From the NCBI RefSeq assembly GCF_025370935.1, contig NC_133472.1, positions 45,595,431 to 45,659,430 on the forward strand: a stretch of DNA of 64,000 bases, written 5' to 3'. Shown here one piece after another: positions 42,451-52,634 of this stretch. The position numbers were made by a program, and so were the translations under genes. Positions within the stretch are counted from its first letter, which is position 1. Every line of letters starts with the position of its first letter. The DNA is from Choristoneura fumiferana. Taxonomy: Eukaryota; Arthropoda; Insecta; Lepidoptera; Tortricidae. The notes under the pieces were generated by a model that made no database searches, had not been told where the DNA came from, and was given only the letters and a program-made list of their open reading frames with translations.

Positions 42451-42766
42451 TTTTTATTGTATTTTTATCAGCTATTTTTGATTTGGCTTTATTTTGGTTC
42501 ATGTTAAAAATATTTTTTCGCATTTGATTAACTAACTTCTCGTATCGAACTTTCTGTTCCTTAACACTAACTCATAGTACATTTAATTATCCTTGTTAAT
42601 ACAGACACGCTCCACCGTGATCATTAATTACCGTGTAGGTACTCGACGCCCGCGAGCGACCGCACCGGTCCATCAGTCGCCGCAAGCCAACTGACGATGC
42701 GGTCGCAACTGGGTGTTACCGACGCATCCGGCCACCGCTAAAACTTAATCAACCGTTGAACAGGTT
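42451..42766. other. unassigned stretch, partly GC-rich
   Basis: 42630-42740 is GC-rich and single-copy in the window (GCCCGCGAGCGACCGCACCG), with GATCATTAATTACCG nearby. No frame with coding character; possible regulatory sequence. Confidence 0.25.
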
Positions 42767-43003
42767 AAGCTGGGTCCACATTTGTCATTCTGCCGATCAC
42801 GATCACGCGTATCGTATCGAGCTCGCGTATCCTAAGTACGGACGCTCACTTTGGGCACACCGTATCACTAGCATCGTCGCGTGAAAAAATGCGTCCATAC
42901 TAATCGTATCGTAACGCCGTATCATTAAGTATGGGCGCTATCCGTATCCGTATCCGACGGAGATACGATACGACAAAATGATACAAATGTGGACGTAGCT
43001 TTA
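42767..43003. mobile_element. MITE R
   Basis: AAGCTGGGTCCACATTTGTC at the left; ACAAATGTGGACGTAGCTT at the right. Interior packed with CGTATC / GATACG words in both orientations. Confidence 0.75.
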
Positions 43004-43059
43004 ACTGCAGGAGTATTTGGAAGAGTTTGAACCCAAATGTGTGTTATAGACAAATGTGT

Positions 43060-43160
43060 AATTTTACTCGATGCAAAAAGAAGGGTGTTATAATTATAAG
43101 TTTGACGCCGATGTCTGTCTGTCTGTGTGTGTGTTTGTGTAGGTGTACTTACAAGCAACA
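43060..43160 (+). repeat. CCCCCGACGC repeat, 5' part
   Basis: GATGCAAAAAGAAGGGTGTT, TTTGACGCCGATGTCTG then (TG)n. Confidence 0.65.
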
Positions 43161-43532
43161 TTAAATTATGGGAAGGTACTCATCCACTGGTATGGTAATA
43201 TTATCAAACCGTCCGGACGGACGATAACGGCCGTTATCGTACGTCGCTCATGTATTCAGCGTGTCAAACACTTTAGGCGATACGTTATTTATCGGGGCGG
43301 GACATTGGCGACCCCCTGAATTATTTAGGGCCAACAAAATGGTTGGTAGCCGTCCCCATAAAATATGCAGCCGGCCCAAGGCCGGAGTAGCCCCCGCAGC
43401 CGGCGCTGGAAGCATCGATTGCATAAACCTAGCGTTTATCGGATCACCAAATTATAATGAACTAAACAATTATTTCCCATGACCTTAGGGCTGCGTTTTA
43501 TCTATTCTGTGGTTTCGTTTACCTAACATGGT
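43161..43532. other. unassigned stretch
   Basis: GC-rich around 43200-43420 with the palindromic CGTCCGGACGGACG and ATAACGGCCGTTAT. A 73-codon frame there shows no domain. Confidence 0.35.
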
Positions 43533-43915
43533 GTAAAAGCTGACCAGAATAATAAAAAACCTCGCCATATTGCGGAAAATTAATAGAACTAATTTCTTGC
43601 ACTGGTAACACTAAATTCACATGTCATCTATCTATTGCTGTCAAAGTTTAACGTTGTTTGCGCGTGGTATTTTAAAGTGTTATTTTGTGTGGTGGCCTTG
43701 GAAGGAAAATAATTCATGATAAGTATATAAAAATATTTGTCATAGAAAAAGTCTGAGGGATTAGGAAATATTCCTTTAAATAACATCACCGACACCGTTG
43801 TCAATACGACTGATAGGTATCGTAGGTATAGTACCTAAGTGTAAAGAATGTTGCAATGTAAAACGTAGAAGTGCTGCCCTCGCGTCAGGTTTTTTTATAT
43901 TCTGGTCAGCCTTTA
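43533..43915. mobile_element. MITE S, intact copy
   Basis: TAAAAGCTGACCAGAATAAT at the left and ATTCTGGTCAGCCTTTA at the right, extending to AAACCTCGCC / CTCGCGTCAGG. This undisturbed 383-bp copy is the reference for the disrupted one at 62266-63144. Confidence 0.85.
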
Positions 43916-44184
43916 ATGACATTTACGGATACCCGGTTGTCACCATTCGGGTACGGAACCCTAAAAATCAAGCTTGTGCCTCTGACGCCACTGCAGTGCT
44001 TGCAAAGTAACAACTAGTTCCCGCGGCCAATTAGCAGGGTTCTGTCGAAGATCAACGACTTGGCAAACTAAACGCTATGCAACTCGGGTTGCTCGAGTGG
44101 CTGAACTCACAACAAACGGGGGTTCTATTACAAGTGTACGGTACACTTTATAATACAGTAGTCTGAAGACTGGTTCACACGTAT
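43916..44184. other. unassigned stretch
   Basis: GGGTACGGAACCCTAAAAAT at 43949 is a stub of the GGGTTCCG repeat. Confidence 0.4.
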
Positions 44185-44395
44185 TAAGTTATCAAGTGGT
44201 TAACATTTCTTATCAGAATAAAACATAGCACAGTACAAAACAAAAAAAAGGTAATAAAGGTAACTAAAACTACATACAAACTAAACTTATAAATAAAAAA
44301 GTTGCCCAAAATCACTGCCAGGTGGTAAGGTGCCCAGAAGGCTGGCAGCATTACCACGCTGTATGGCAATGCTTAATCTTTGTGCTAAAAAAAGC
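44185..44395 (-). pseudogene. LINE C C-terminus and 3' UTR
   Basis: The minus frame reads AIAIQRGNAASLLGTLPPG then SDFGQLFYL and TAA (44287-44289). The QRGNAAxxLGTLP end is the same protein signature as LINE D. 3' UTR continues to 44185. Confidence 0.82.
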
Positions 44396-44899
44396 CAGCC
44401 CTCTGGTCACCTGAAGCCGTAATTAATAAAAATAAAAAATTTAAATTTTAAGCGACTTCATTTTAAGTAAGCGTTTATAGGTTCGCATCAGCTAAGTTCT
44501 TTAGTTAGCCCGAGATGGACGACCAACAGTGCATTCAAGTCATTAATTAAGTAATAAAATTCATATTAAGTGAGGTTTTAGGTGAATTGAAAGATGAAAG
44601 TCAGGGATGCTCCATAAACCATCGCGCTTTATTCTTCAATAAACTTCACTGTAGTGTCTTCTGACCACTTTGACATTTTCAAAAAAACTCGTGCCTGTCC
44701 TGACGTGTCAAGTAAACTTTGTATTGTACACTCGAATCAACTGAATCGTGGTCCACTGTGGAACCTTTTCGTAGGAAAAGTCATAGTGGCATCGCATTGC
44801 TTGACGGAATTTAATCAAATGGTTCGACTGTACCTTTTATATTTCCCACGCACGACTAAGCTCAGGGGATAATAAGCTAGGAATCTTTAAATTATAAAC
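44396..44899. other. unassigned stretch
   Basis: No gene or repeat identified. Confidence 0.35.
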
Positions 44900-45502
44900 C
44901 GGCCAAGAGCGTGTTGGACACGCCTGAAATAGGTTTCCGTAGCTATTACGAAAAAAATAAGTAATATTTTTCTAAGGATTTCGTATTTTGAAGGGAATAT
45001 TCCAAGTTTAGATATATTTTATACCTTAGGCTGCTATTTAATCTTAAACTACTAATAATTCTCAAGAAAACTTAACCGTTATAGTTTGCCTTGTAAGTTT
45101 GATATACTTACTACCATCCTGAATATTTTCAATTTTTTCCACCTACCGGTTTACATTTTAGAAGAGGCTCGATTTAAATGAAAATTTGCACTTTAAAGTT
45201 GAATATTTCGCAAACAAATCACTGAATCGAAAAATCGTTTTAGCAACCCCCACACTACAAGATTGGATGAGAAAAAAAGCACCCCCACTACATCTCTTTG
45301 GGAGGTACTCTAAAAATGTTCTGTATTTTATTGTACCATTTTGTCGGCACAGTTTACATATATATTCGTGCAAAATTACAGCTTTCTAGCATTGATAGTC
45401 CCTGAGCAAAGCCTCGGACGGATAGGCAGACAGACAAACAGACAGACATGGCGAAACTATAAGGGTTCGGTTTTTCCCATTTTGGCTACGGAACCCTAAA
45501 AA
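44900..45502 (-). repeat. GGGTTCCG repeat, inverted copy
   Basis: AACCGGCCAAGAGCGTG opens it and TTTTGGCTACGGAACCCTAA closes it. Interior collinear (reverse) with 22714-23335. Confidence 0.85.
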
Positions 45503-45504
45503 CG

Positions 45505-45645
45505 AGCCTTTTGATCTCCCAAAGGGCCGGCAACGCACCTGTAAAACCCCTCGTGTAATGCTCGTATGCGCTCTTGCATAAAAAAAAACTTGGCTATAGG
45601 GAGCCCTCGGTGCGTGAGTCCGATTCGCACGAGGCCGGTATTTCG
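45505..45645 (+). repeat. SINE and repeat-end fragments
   Basis: AAAGGGCCGGCAACGCACCT is a piece of the Bm1-like SINE; CCCTCGGTGCGTGAGTCCG and TTCGCACGAGGCCGGTA is the end seen at 7262-7345. Confidence 0.6.
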
Positions 45646-45683
45646 GATGACATATCTGTTCTTATTGTAAGTGTGCAACCCTT

Positions 45684-46270
45684 AGGTACCACCAGCCAAA
45701 TATGTGGTCTACCACCCTATAGTTATTTGTGTCACAAGGGAGCAAAATGGTGTATTTACGGCGAGGGCGTACATTGAATCCAGAATGTAGCGAAGGATTC
45801 TACAATAGAATCCTAAGCGTAGCGAGGGATTCTAAAGTAGAATCCTGAGCGTAATGGGGGATTCAAGTGTTAACGCCCAAGATGAAAATAATTTTGCTCC
45901 TGAGTCGCTCATACAACTTTTCGCACCGAGCATTAAGAAACTTGAAAAAAATAATTTCTTAATATTATTGAAGAATAACCAGCATAGAAAATGATGTGGC
46001 TTTCCAATTATCAACTTAAAAAAATGGCATTTTCAAAAAAACACTTAGTAAAGCCTTGAACAGAAAAGTTGCACTTTGCTCCCTCTCGTCAGGGAGGTAA
46101 AGTTACTTTTCTGAAGGAGAGGTGTGAAAAAGTTGATAATCGTTTGCATGTCATAAAACAATAATGCCAATAGACGTGTCTGTCAACTTGAAAGTTCGAC
46201 TTAAACGACATGTTAATTTGATAGCAACTTGTTTTAAAATTGATAGACCACTTATTTAGCTGATGGTACC
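45684..46270. mobile_element. MITE H, copy 2, split by element E
   Basis: Left GGTACCACCAGCCAAATATG (45685-) and right remainder 46134-46270, ending TTTAGCTGATGGTACC, are the two ends of an inverted copy of 16640-16805. Confidence 0.8.
45719..46130 (+). mobile_element. element E, copy 2
   Basis: Starts TAGTTATTTGTGTCACAAGG; ends GGAGAGGTGTGAAAA. Includes two GGATTCT...AGAATCC hairpins at 45800-45844 and the later GCTCCCTCTCGTCAGGGAGG. Confidence 0.78.
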
Positions 46271-46526
46271 CAAAGGGGTGTGACATTTAGGCAATGAAGA
46301 TTTTATTCGGTCGCGTTTCAGAGCTGACATTACCCCGCGGGTCAAGTGGGGCCCAGGGTCGAGTTACGTGCTCCCGCACAGCTCTGAGATTTCGGCTTGG
46401 ATTACCCCTTTGTTTTCCTCGTGGCTTGTGAATCGGAGACCAGATAAGTGTATAATAAAAGCGGTCAAGTGCGAGTCGGACACGCGCAACGCGGGTTTCG
46501 TACAATTTGTATGTAAATAGATCCAT
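46271..46526. other. unassigned stretch
   Basis: Holds a minus-strand fragment of the CGGTGCGCGAGTCCG end (AAGTGCGAGTCGGACACG, 46468-). Nothing else. Confidence 0.4.
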
Positions 46527-46750
46527 ATCGAAAATACAAACTGAAACACAGATACACAGAAAACCAGAAAAAGAGACCAGCGCTGGGAATCGAACCCAGG
46601 TCCTCAGCGTTCCGTGCTGCGTGCTATACTGCTACACCACCACTGGACAGGAGTACAGATACAAATTTCTCCCTTGGACCAACATATCTCAGCTTGTTTG
46701 TTTCTTATTTAATCACTAGCAACATATGCTACGCTTTTAGCTCTCATCGA
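46527..46750 (-). mobile_element. SINE 3, copy 2
   Basis: ATCGAAAATACAAACTGAAA, GGGAATCGAACCCAGGTCC (B-box complement), then CATATCTCAGCTTGTTTG shared with 49922-. Confidence 0.78.
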
Positions 46751-47045
46751 GAAACTTTGGAATTAACTGCTCACCCTGACAAGAGATGTCGCTATTAAGC
46801 AATCATAGGTTTTTGGGAGTCTTTTTGTATTTTTGTTTCAACTCCAAAGGCTATACCCGTGTAAGGGAACAAAATATGCCCCTGACGTTATTAGCCAATG
46901 AATACATATATCCTATGTATTGGTAATAACGCTAGTTATTAATCTGCCAAGTTTTATCTCATAATTATTGACAGTTTCCTTGCATTGTCACTTGGAAGTT
47001 CAGGTCAACATTAACTTGGTCATTTTTGATGTCAAATATTTCATG
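46751..47045. other. unassigned stretch with SINE 3-associated sequence
   Basis: GGAGTCTTTTTGTATTTTTG and CAACTCCAAA near 46817 match the sequence left of SINE 3 at 49699, so the SINE 3 unit may be part of a longer element. Confidence 0.4.
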
Positions 47046-47049
47046 GTGA

Positions 47050-47052
47050 TTT

Positions 47053-47096
<44 letters not shown>

Positions 47097-47235
47097 TGTG
47101 TGTGTCTGTCCGTCTGTGGCACCGTAGCTCCTAAACTGGTTCTTAGACATGTTTCATCAAAATCAGTTTAGCCGTTTTTGAGATATTGAACTTTGAAGTA
47201 GCAAAGTCGAAAACTTTTTGTTGGTTAGGTTAGTT
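47050..47235 (+). repeat. (CT)n(GT)n microsatellite joined to CCCCCGACGC repeat 3' part
   Basis: About 15 CT units then 13 GT units (47055-47105), followed by CCGTCTGTGGCACCGTAGCT and TTAGCCGTTTTTGAGATAT. The dinucleotides replace the (TGTC)n region of the repeat. Confidence 0.85.
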
Positions 47236-47735
47236 CACAGACATGGCGGCTTTTTGCGTCACTCATTATTTATTTTTTCAGTTTTGTATCACGTTAAATT
47301 GTTATAACCATTCACGTGCTTTGAGCAACTACGGTTGCCAAATATATGTTAGCAAAATGCTTCTGGCAACTGTGGTTGCCAGACATACACTGCGTCGCTA
47401 TTGCACAGCAATTCATGGCCGTTTTCTTTTTCCCGCGAAAGTGAGTGAGTGACTGAGTGGAAGAAAATTTGTGCTCCACGCTCTCTATTCCCTAAGTACC
47501 TAGTTGAACTACTAACTTCCAGGCCGACGGATGTTGCTGCAAAACTTGTTTTGAAACTCGCGATGAACTGTTATAACAAAAAATGTATTTGAATTTCTGT
47601 ATGTAAATTGAAAACATGAGAAAATAAGCATCCGCAATTGCCCTGCAGCGTCTATCCCGCGCTCTGATTCCCTGAGAAAACATTCAGGGCGCGGAGACTT
47701 TGCCTCCGCTGGTCTTCAATTACGAGTACCTACTA
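47236..47735. other. unassigned stretch
   Basis: No gene or repeat identified. Confidence 0.35.
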
Positions 47736-47739
47736 TTTG

Positions 47740-48165
47740 TGTGAGCAAACGTAATTTGGGCACCGCCCGCGGCTGTTTTCTTTGGGACCCCGAACTCTGA
47801 AGTAACACAGTATCCACAAAAAGTCTATTAGGAATGACGTGAATGGCCCTAATTGAATCGGGGCGCAACTAGTGACTGGAGCGCCGAGCGCGCGGAACAT
47901 ATTTGTCCAATCACTCATTGTCGGTCTTCGGAAGCCGGCGTAGTAGCCAATGAGAGAGTGATTTGGTGGAAGCTTATTAAATACCAGCCAATCAATTTGA
48001 CTGAGCGAATCGGCGGGATTTGGGCGTCTTTAAGAGGATTAACGGCGCAGACGAGACACTTTATTTGATATTTGTTGGCAACTTTTTCCATTCTGGGATA
48101 TTTTGCCGCGAGCTTAACGGAGTTGCTAAGTCCCCGCGCCGCGAGATTATAAGCGTGTCGGATAC
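47740..48165. promoter_or_regulatory. single-copy-looking block with CCAAT motifs
   Basis: Higher GC, no repeat match in the window, and CCAATCACT, GCCAATGAG and GCCAATCAA within about 90 bases (47907-47998), on one strand. Could be a promoter or enhancer; no TATA or coding exon follows. Confidence 0.2.
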
Positions 48166-48423
48166 ACAAAAGTAGATTTTCAAAAAGTGCCCGGGAAGTT
48201 TGCGCTTCGCTAGCTCCAATGTTTATTCTGACAGTAAAGTATTGTTAATCTCAAAATGTATTAGGTATGCCCGACTCCGACTGCCCGACGGAGGTTTTAT
48301 TTCGTGCATAATATGTATTTGGTCCAGGTCCTCCCCGTAGCCTAAATGGCTAGGCGGTTTTCAGCATAATTATTGAGCTATCACTAGATTCATCATAACT
48401 GTCGGAGTGATACAGGAGTATAA
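48166..48423. other. unassigned spacer
   Basis: Nothing recognised. Confidence 0.35.
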
Positions 48424-48583
48424 AATAAATAAATGTCACAGGACAATTCACACCAATTGACCTAGTCCCAAAGTAAGCTTAGCAAAGCTTGTGTTATGGG
48501 TACAAAGCAACGGATAAATATAATTATATAGATAGATACAAACTTAATACATATTAAACACCCAAAAACCCGAGAACAAACAT
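48424..48583 (-). mobile_element. SINE 1, head-truncated
   Basis: (AAAT)n tail, CACAGGACAATTCACACC, stops after CCGAGAACAAACATT. The tRNA-like head is lost. Confidence 0.85.
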
Positions 48584-48717
48584 TAAGTCACATATATTTA
48601 TTTTTAATAAAGCAATAAAATAAAAACGAACTACAAATAAGCTAACAATTATTAAAAAGGCTAATTTTGGAGCGCAAGTGACAGTCATTCCAGTGCCTCA
48701 CTATCGGGCACACATAC

Positions 48718-48895
48718 AAACATTATCGTCCGACAGCTCACGGGCGTCCGATGGTGCCGTGAACGTATCGGTGTCGGCTCCGATATCCGATATCGGGCCG
48801 GACAATGTGACAGACTGTACATATTTCAAACATTTTACTTGCCCCGATATCGTATCGTCGTCCGATACCGATATCGGATCGGATAATGTCAAAAC
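48718..48895. mobile_element. palindromic element T with CGATATCGG words
   Basis: ACATTATCGTCCGACAG at the left and GGATCGGATAATGT at the right. Inside, CGATATCGG, CGATATCGTATCG and CCGATACCGATATCGG recur in both orientations. Target duplication not seen. Confidence 0.6.
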
Positions 48896-48900
48896 GCTCT

Positions 48901-49095
48901 TTAGGCTGCGTTTCTACCAAGGAGATGCAAGGATGTGTTGCGAAGAATGTGTTACCTATCCTCGCACAGCACATCTCTGGTGGAAACAGCTGAGCGGAGC
49001 GAGGCGAGGTGAATGAACCGTTTCTTTTGGTTCATGAAAAACACATTCCTAGCATCACATCCTCGCACATCACTGGTGGAAATGGAGCTTTAGAA
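48901..49095. mobile_element. MITE G, copy 2
   Basis: GGCTGCGTTTCTACCAAGG, CAAGGATGTGTTGCG, centre CTGAGCGGAGCGAGGCGAGG, right CACATCACTGGTGGAAATGG. Confidence 0.82.
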
Positions 49096-49354
49096 GAGAA
49101 GGAGTATGGAACCTTATACAGCCCACAGCCCGATACGGCCTTGGGTGGTTTTTAAAAATAAACTCTTAATGGAAAACACGCACGAAAAATACCTTAATTT
49201 GGCAAAAGCGCAACAATATCGCATATCAAATGGGCGGCCGGGGGCGGTGCGTCCCTTATGTTTATTTAGGTTTGAATACGAATCGACATATGACCGAAAA
49301 ACACCCAAACATATAAAATAGGTAAGCAGCATCGTCCAGTCCGATTACTGATGG
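49096..49354. other. unassigned spacer
   Basis: Overlapping 71-72 codon frames on both strands have no domain. Confidence 0.35.
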
Positions 49355-49430
49355 TGTTAAGGTCTCTACCCACTGTACCGTATCATACTATCGCCGTAAT
49401 AGGACCATGTTACAAAATGATTCAAATTGC
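49355..49430. mobile_element. MITE L, one arm
   Basis: AAGGTCTCTACCCACTGTAC, CGTATCATACTATCGCCGTA match the left arm of 30458-30660. Confidence 0.55.
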
Positions 49431-49494
49431 AGATGATGCACTGCAAGAGCTATATTAAATCTTGGCGTTATTTGTTAAGGTTTACTTGACAATA

Positions 49495-49640
49495 AGTCAA
49501 AGTCAAAATATCTTTATTCAATTTAGGCTATAACAAGCACTTATGAATGTCAAAAAAAATCTACCACCGGTTCGGAAAAACCTCTGTTGAGAAGAATCCG
49601 GCAAGAAACTCAACGAGGTATATATTTTTTTAAACAGATT
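49495..49640 (-). mobile_element. LINE B 3' end
   Basis: AGTCAAAGTCAAAATATC, then the conserved CCACCGGTTCGGAAAAACC and GAATCCGGCAAGAAACTC. Confidence 0.88.
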
Positions 49641-49684
49641 TACAATAAGTATTATTAAATGATATCTAGGTATACATCACAAGT

Positions 49685-49990
49685 TATGATTGGTTATTTG
49701 GAGTATTTTTGTATTTTTTATTTCAACTCCAAATTTGTTACTTTTACGGGTATCCCGTGAAACCATATCGAAAATACAAACTGAGACATGGATGCACAGA
49801 AAAACCAGAAAAAGAGACCAGCGCTGGGAATCGAACCCAGGTCCTCAGCAATCCGTGCTGCGTGCTATAACCCCTACACCACCGCTGGACAGGAATTTAG
49901 ACACGAATTTTTCCTATGCATACATATCTCAGGTTGCTTATTTCTACTACGCTACTTATGCAGCAGCACTAGCGACATCTATGTTTCGCT
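49685..49990 (-). mobile_element. SINE 3, copy 3, with extended flanks
   Basis: TRNA-like part 49800-49892; left TTGGAGTATTTTTGTATTTT and right CATACATATCTCAGGTTGC are shared with the 46.5-46.9 kb region. Confidence 0.75.
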
Positions 49991-50008
49991 CTCATCTCTC
50001 ATCTCATC

Positions 50009-50235
50009 AGGAGCTTATATTATACAAAATGGAGGTTGAACGCCGAATGAAGTTTGACCTTTATTACTTATTTATATATTCCATCTCTTCTTTCACATTT
50101 CACGAATGACTTCCATCTCGTTCTTAACCTAACTAAAGAAAGAGATGGAATATGTTCGTGACGTAATAAAGATCAAATTTCTTGTTTCAAACGGATGTTC
50201 GGCGTTCAACCTCCAGTGTTGTATATAAGCTCCTT
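50009..50235. mobile_element. foldback MITE U
   Basis: AGGAGCTTATATTATACAAA at the left and GTTGTATATAAGCTCCTT at the right; arms run on through GGAGGTTGAACGCCGAA / TTCGGCGTTCAACCTCC and ATTCCATCTCTT / AAGAGATGGAAT. Single copy. Confidence 0.82.
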
Positions 50236-50717
50236 GGTCACGACGTGCATCTAGATGGCCATGCCAAAACGTGAAAAAAAGTGTCATTGACGTAACTTAA
50301 TTCTCTTCGACTCCGTAGCTTACCGAAAAATTAAAAAAATACTTTCCACCCTAGAGATGAAAACGCAATTTTCCACACGGCTATCTACCCATGAAAACTA
50401 AACTTTCCAAACAGGAGAGATGAAAAATAATAATATAGTTTATTTATAACCTTGTCTAAATTTGCGAAATAAAATTCCCTTTTATAAACGAAGCGGTAAA
50501 TTTAACATTATTTATTACGTCTGTCGGGTCGGGTATTTATTACATAAATAGCGCTCTGGAGGAGTTCGGTGTCCCTAGGGGCTAAATGCAACTAGCATCG
50601 TCATTTTGATCCTATTTAGCCTCTCTACTAGAACTTTACATCTCCAAGGAGATTACCGACAACAGCCTTCCTACGTGCAGTCGGCTAAAAGTAATGATAA
50701 GCTTCGTCCTTTTCCTT
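50236..50717. other. unassigned stretch
   Basis: No gene or repeat identified. Confidence 0.35.
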
Positions 50718-50759
50718 GGTAAAAATACTTTTAATACATCTATTAAAAGTATTTTTACC
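50718..50759. repeat. perfect 19-bp stem, 4-nt loop hairpin
   Basis: GGTAAAAATACTTTTAATA is followed by CATC and its exact complement. GGTAAAAATACTT-type words recur in the tandem array at 51365-51540. Confidence 0.8.
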
Positions 50760-51113
50760 TGGTCTTACACAAGTATTTCTTTGGCAAAGGACCTAACGGA
50801 AATACCCGCATTAATGCAAGTAGAAGTCTAAAACATACTAAGAATAGTTGGTAAATCTAAGTGCGTTTTAGATATAGGTAGAAGACCTGTTGTATGTAGC
50901 GGTGCACAGAATTGATAAGGGACTGAGCTTGTTTACACCAGCGTTTTTTCTGGCGGTTTTTCGGCGGAGCGTGTCGTGCACGCGTGCAAGTTTATTCATC
51001 GTCAAAGACCACGATGTGATTTTAGGGGATTCCCAATTCAGTAAAGTCCCGGAATTGTAATTCGAGTGCTGAGAAGCCGTGGGTAAACACTAGAATTTCT
51101 ACCGCCTAAGATC
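50760..51113. other. unassigned stretch with a Lep1-like end
   Basis: 51000-51095 keeps GATTTTAGGGGATTCCC and AGAAGCCGTGGGTAAACACT with AG, the 3' end of a Lep1-like repeat. Confidence 0.45.
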
Positions 51114-51114
51114 A

Positions 51115-51248
51115 GCAGGGCTACTACGAAACTCGAAACTCGAAAATCGTGTTGTGCGATCCCTTTGACACTTATATACTATTTAATACGAGAGCGAGAG
51201 GGACCGCACGACACGAACTTCGAGTTTTGAGTTTCGTAGTGGCCCTGC
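51115..51248. mobile_element. hAT-like foldback MITE C with 8-bp target duplication
   Basis: CAGGGCTACTACGAAACTCG opens it and GTTTCGTAGTGGCCCTG closes it. Flanks AAGATCAG and CAGATCAG differ at one base of eight. CAGGG ends plus an 8-bp duplication fit the hAT superfamily. Confidence 0.85.
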
Positions 51249-51364
51249 AGATCAGAGGGATGAAAATCAGCGCGGGATTTTTATGCAACGTTTATGAAAT
51301 TCACGATGTGATTTTAGGGAATAAGTACTCACGGGGATTTTTATGAAATCCCAGAACTTAAATA

Positions 51365-51540
51365 CAATTTTATTACCTAGAATTCACCAAGTATTATCAA
51401 AGGTATTTTCGAGTATTTTACCTAGTATTTATTAAACATTTTTACATCACTTCAAGTATTTTACCTAGTATTTACCAAGTATTTTTATCCGTCTTTTCCA
51501 GTATTTTACCTAGTATTTACCAGGTATTTTTGCAAATATT
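51365..51540. repeat. degenerate tandem repeat, unit about 50 bases
   Basis: AGTATTTTACCTAGTATTTA recurs three times (51411-, 51456-, 51503-), each followed by a variable spacer and CAAGTATTTTT-like words. Confidence 0.75.
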
Positions 51541-51755
51541 TTCGTCCTGTCTGTAGCTCCGGGCGATTAGATAGATGCAGTGTACCGCGTGAGCGGGCGC
51601 CGGCTGCGACTGTTCCTCCGTACAAATATAACATACTATGTTGATGGTAATAGCCATTGTAGCTTATTGACGTGAAATCAATCTCAGTGCCTATTTTTGT
51701 GTGGTTGCGGGTAAAATAATGTTTCAGAGGATTGTGAAGTACAACCGAAAATAAG

Positions 51756-52252
51756 TTTTCATCACACTTGCTCGTAAACAGTGTCGTAACATGCAGGCTA
51801 CCTTAGTTGCAACCCTCCAAATAAAACCCTCGACCTTAATGTGCTTGTCATGAAACCCGTGGTCGGTAAATGAGTCATTGCGCGTACACATTTTCTTTTC
51901 ATGAAGCCCAAGGACGGTCAATGAGTCCGAGCCCGTACTGATGGAGCTGCGCAAGGTGCTGCAGGACCACATGCACACGCGGCTCAGGCACATGCTGAGG
52001 GAGGGGGAGGGGGAGGGCGGCGCTGCCAAGAGCGCAGCCTATGATATCGCCAATATTTGGAAGAATTATATTTTTTCTTTAAGAAATATAAAATTTTACT
52101 CGCAAATGTGATGAAAAACATTGTATGTCGCATGGGTGGTACTAGAATTACGAACATCGACTCATTAAAGCCCTCAGTCTTCGACTTCGGGTTTCTAATA
52201 GACTCTCGTTCGTAATTCCTTATTTACCGCCCTTAAGACACAATGTACTATT
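51756..52252 (+). repeat. repeat N (captured-exon family), copy 2
   Basis: Best-preserved copy. TTTTCATCACACTTGCTCGT to CCTTAAGACACAATGTACTA, including the hairpin end and the GC-rich coding-like patch listed separately. Confidence 0.82.
51929..52039 (+). pseudogene. candidate captured coding fragment inside repeat N
   Basis: The plus frame reads EPVLMELRKVLQDHMHTRLR, then HMLREGEGEGEGGAAKSAA, an amphipathic, protein-like segment in GC-rich DNA. The inverted copy at 59132-59240 keeps VLMALRALLQDHMHTH in the same frame; copy 1 (33870-33968) has lost it. It looks like part of a host exon acquired by the element. Source gene not recognised. Confidence 0.4.
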
Positions 52253-52286
52253 ACATACAACCGTTTACATTTCCTGATCTAATTTT

Positions 52287-52634
52287 CTACCGGGTGTGGC
52301 CTGTAATACGAGCAAAAAATTAAAACATAGATCGTCCTCGTCAAACTAAACAACATTAGTTCAGCGACTTTTAAAAATAATGGAGTCTTTGAATTCCTTT
52401 TTTCATACAAATTAAATAATTCTATCAATGTACGCCATCCTAGAACACAACTGACGTCGCCTGTCATGCAACAATCAAGCATTTTGCTTTACATTGCTTC
52501 TTCGAATAAACTTAAGTGTAATAAAAATTAAAAAACGAATTATTTTTAAAAGTAGCTGAACTAATGTTGTTCAGTTTGAGGAGTATGATCTATGTTTTAA
52601 TTATGTACTCGTATTACAGGCCACACCCGGTATA
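52287..52634. mobile_element. MITE I, copy 3
   Basis: TACCGGGTGTGGCCTGTAAT and ACAGGCCACACCCGGTATA ends intact; interior in the opposite orientation to 21192-21550. Confidence 0.9.

Noticed and set aside
42590..42740. Possible exon in a GC-rich patch
   Set aside because: Stops in all frames within short distance and no convincing splice pair.
47055..47105. Z-DNA or regulatory GT tract
   Set aside because: A simple microsatellite grown from the pyrimidine-rich part of a repeat; no further evidence.
49690..50109. 139-codon frame, the longest in the window
   Set aside because: It reads through SINE 3 and MITE U; the translated sequence is repeat DNA.
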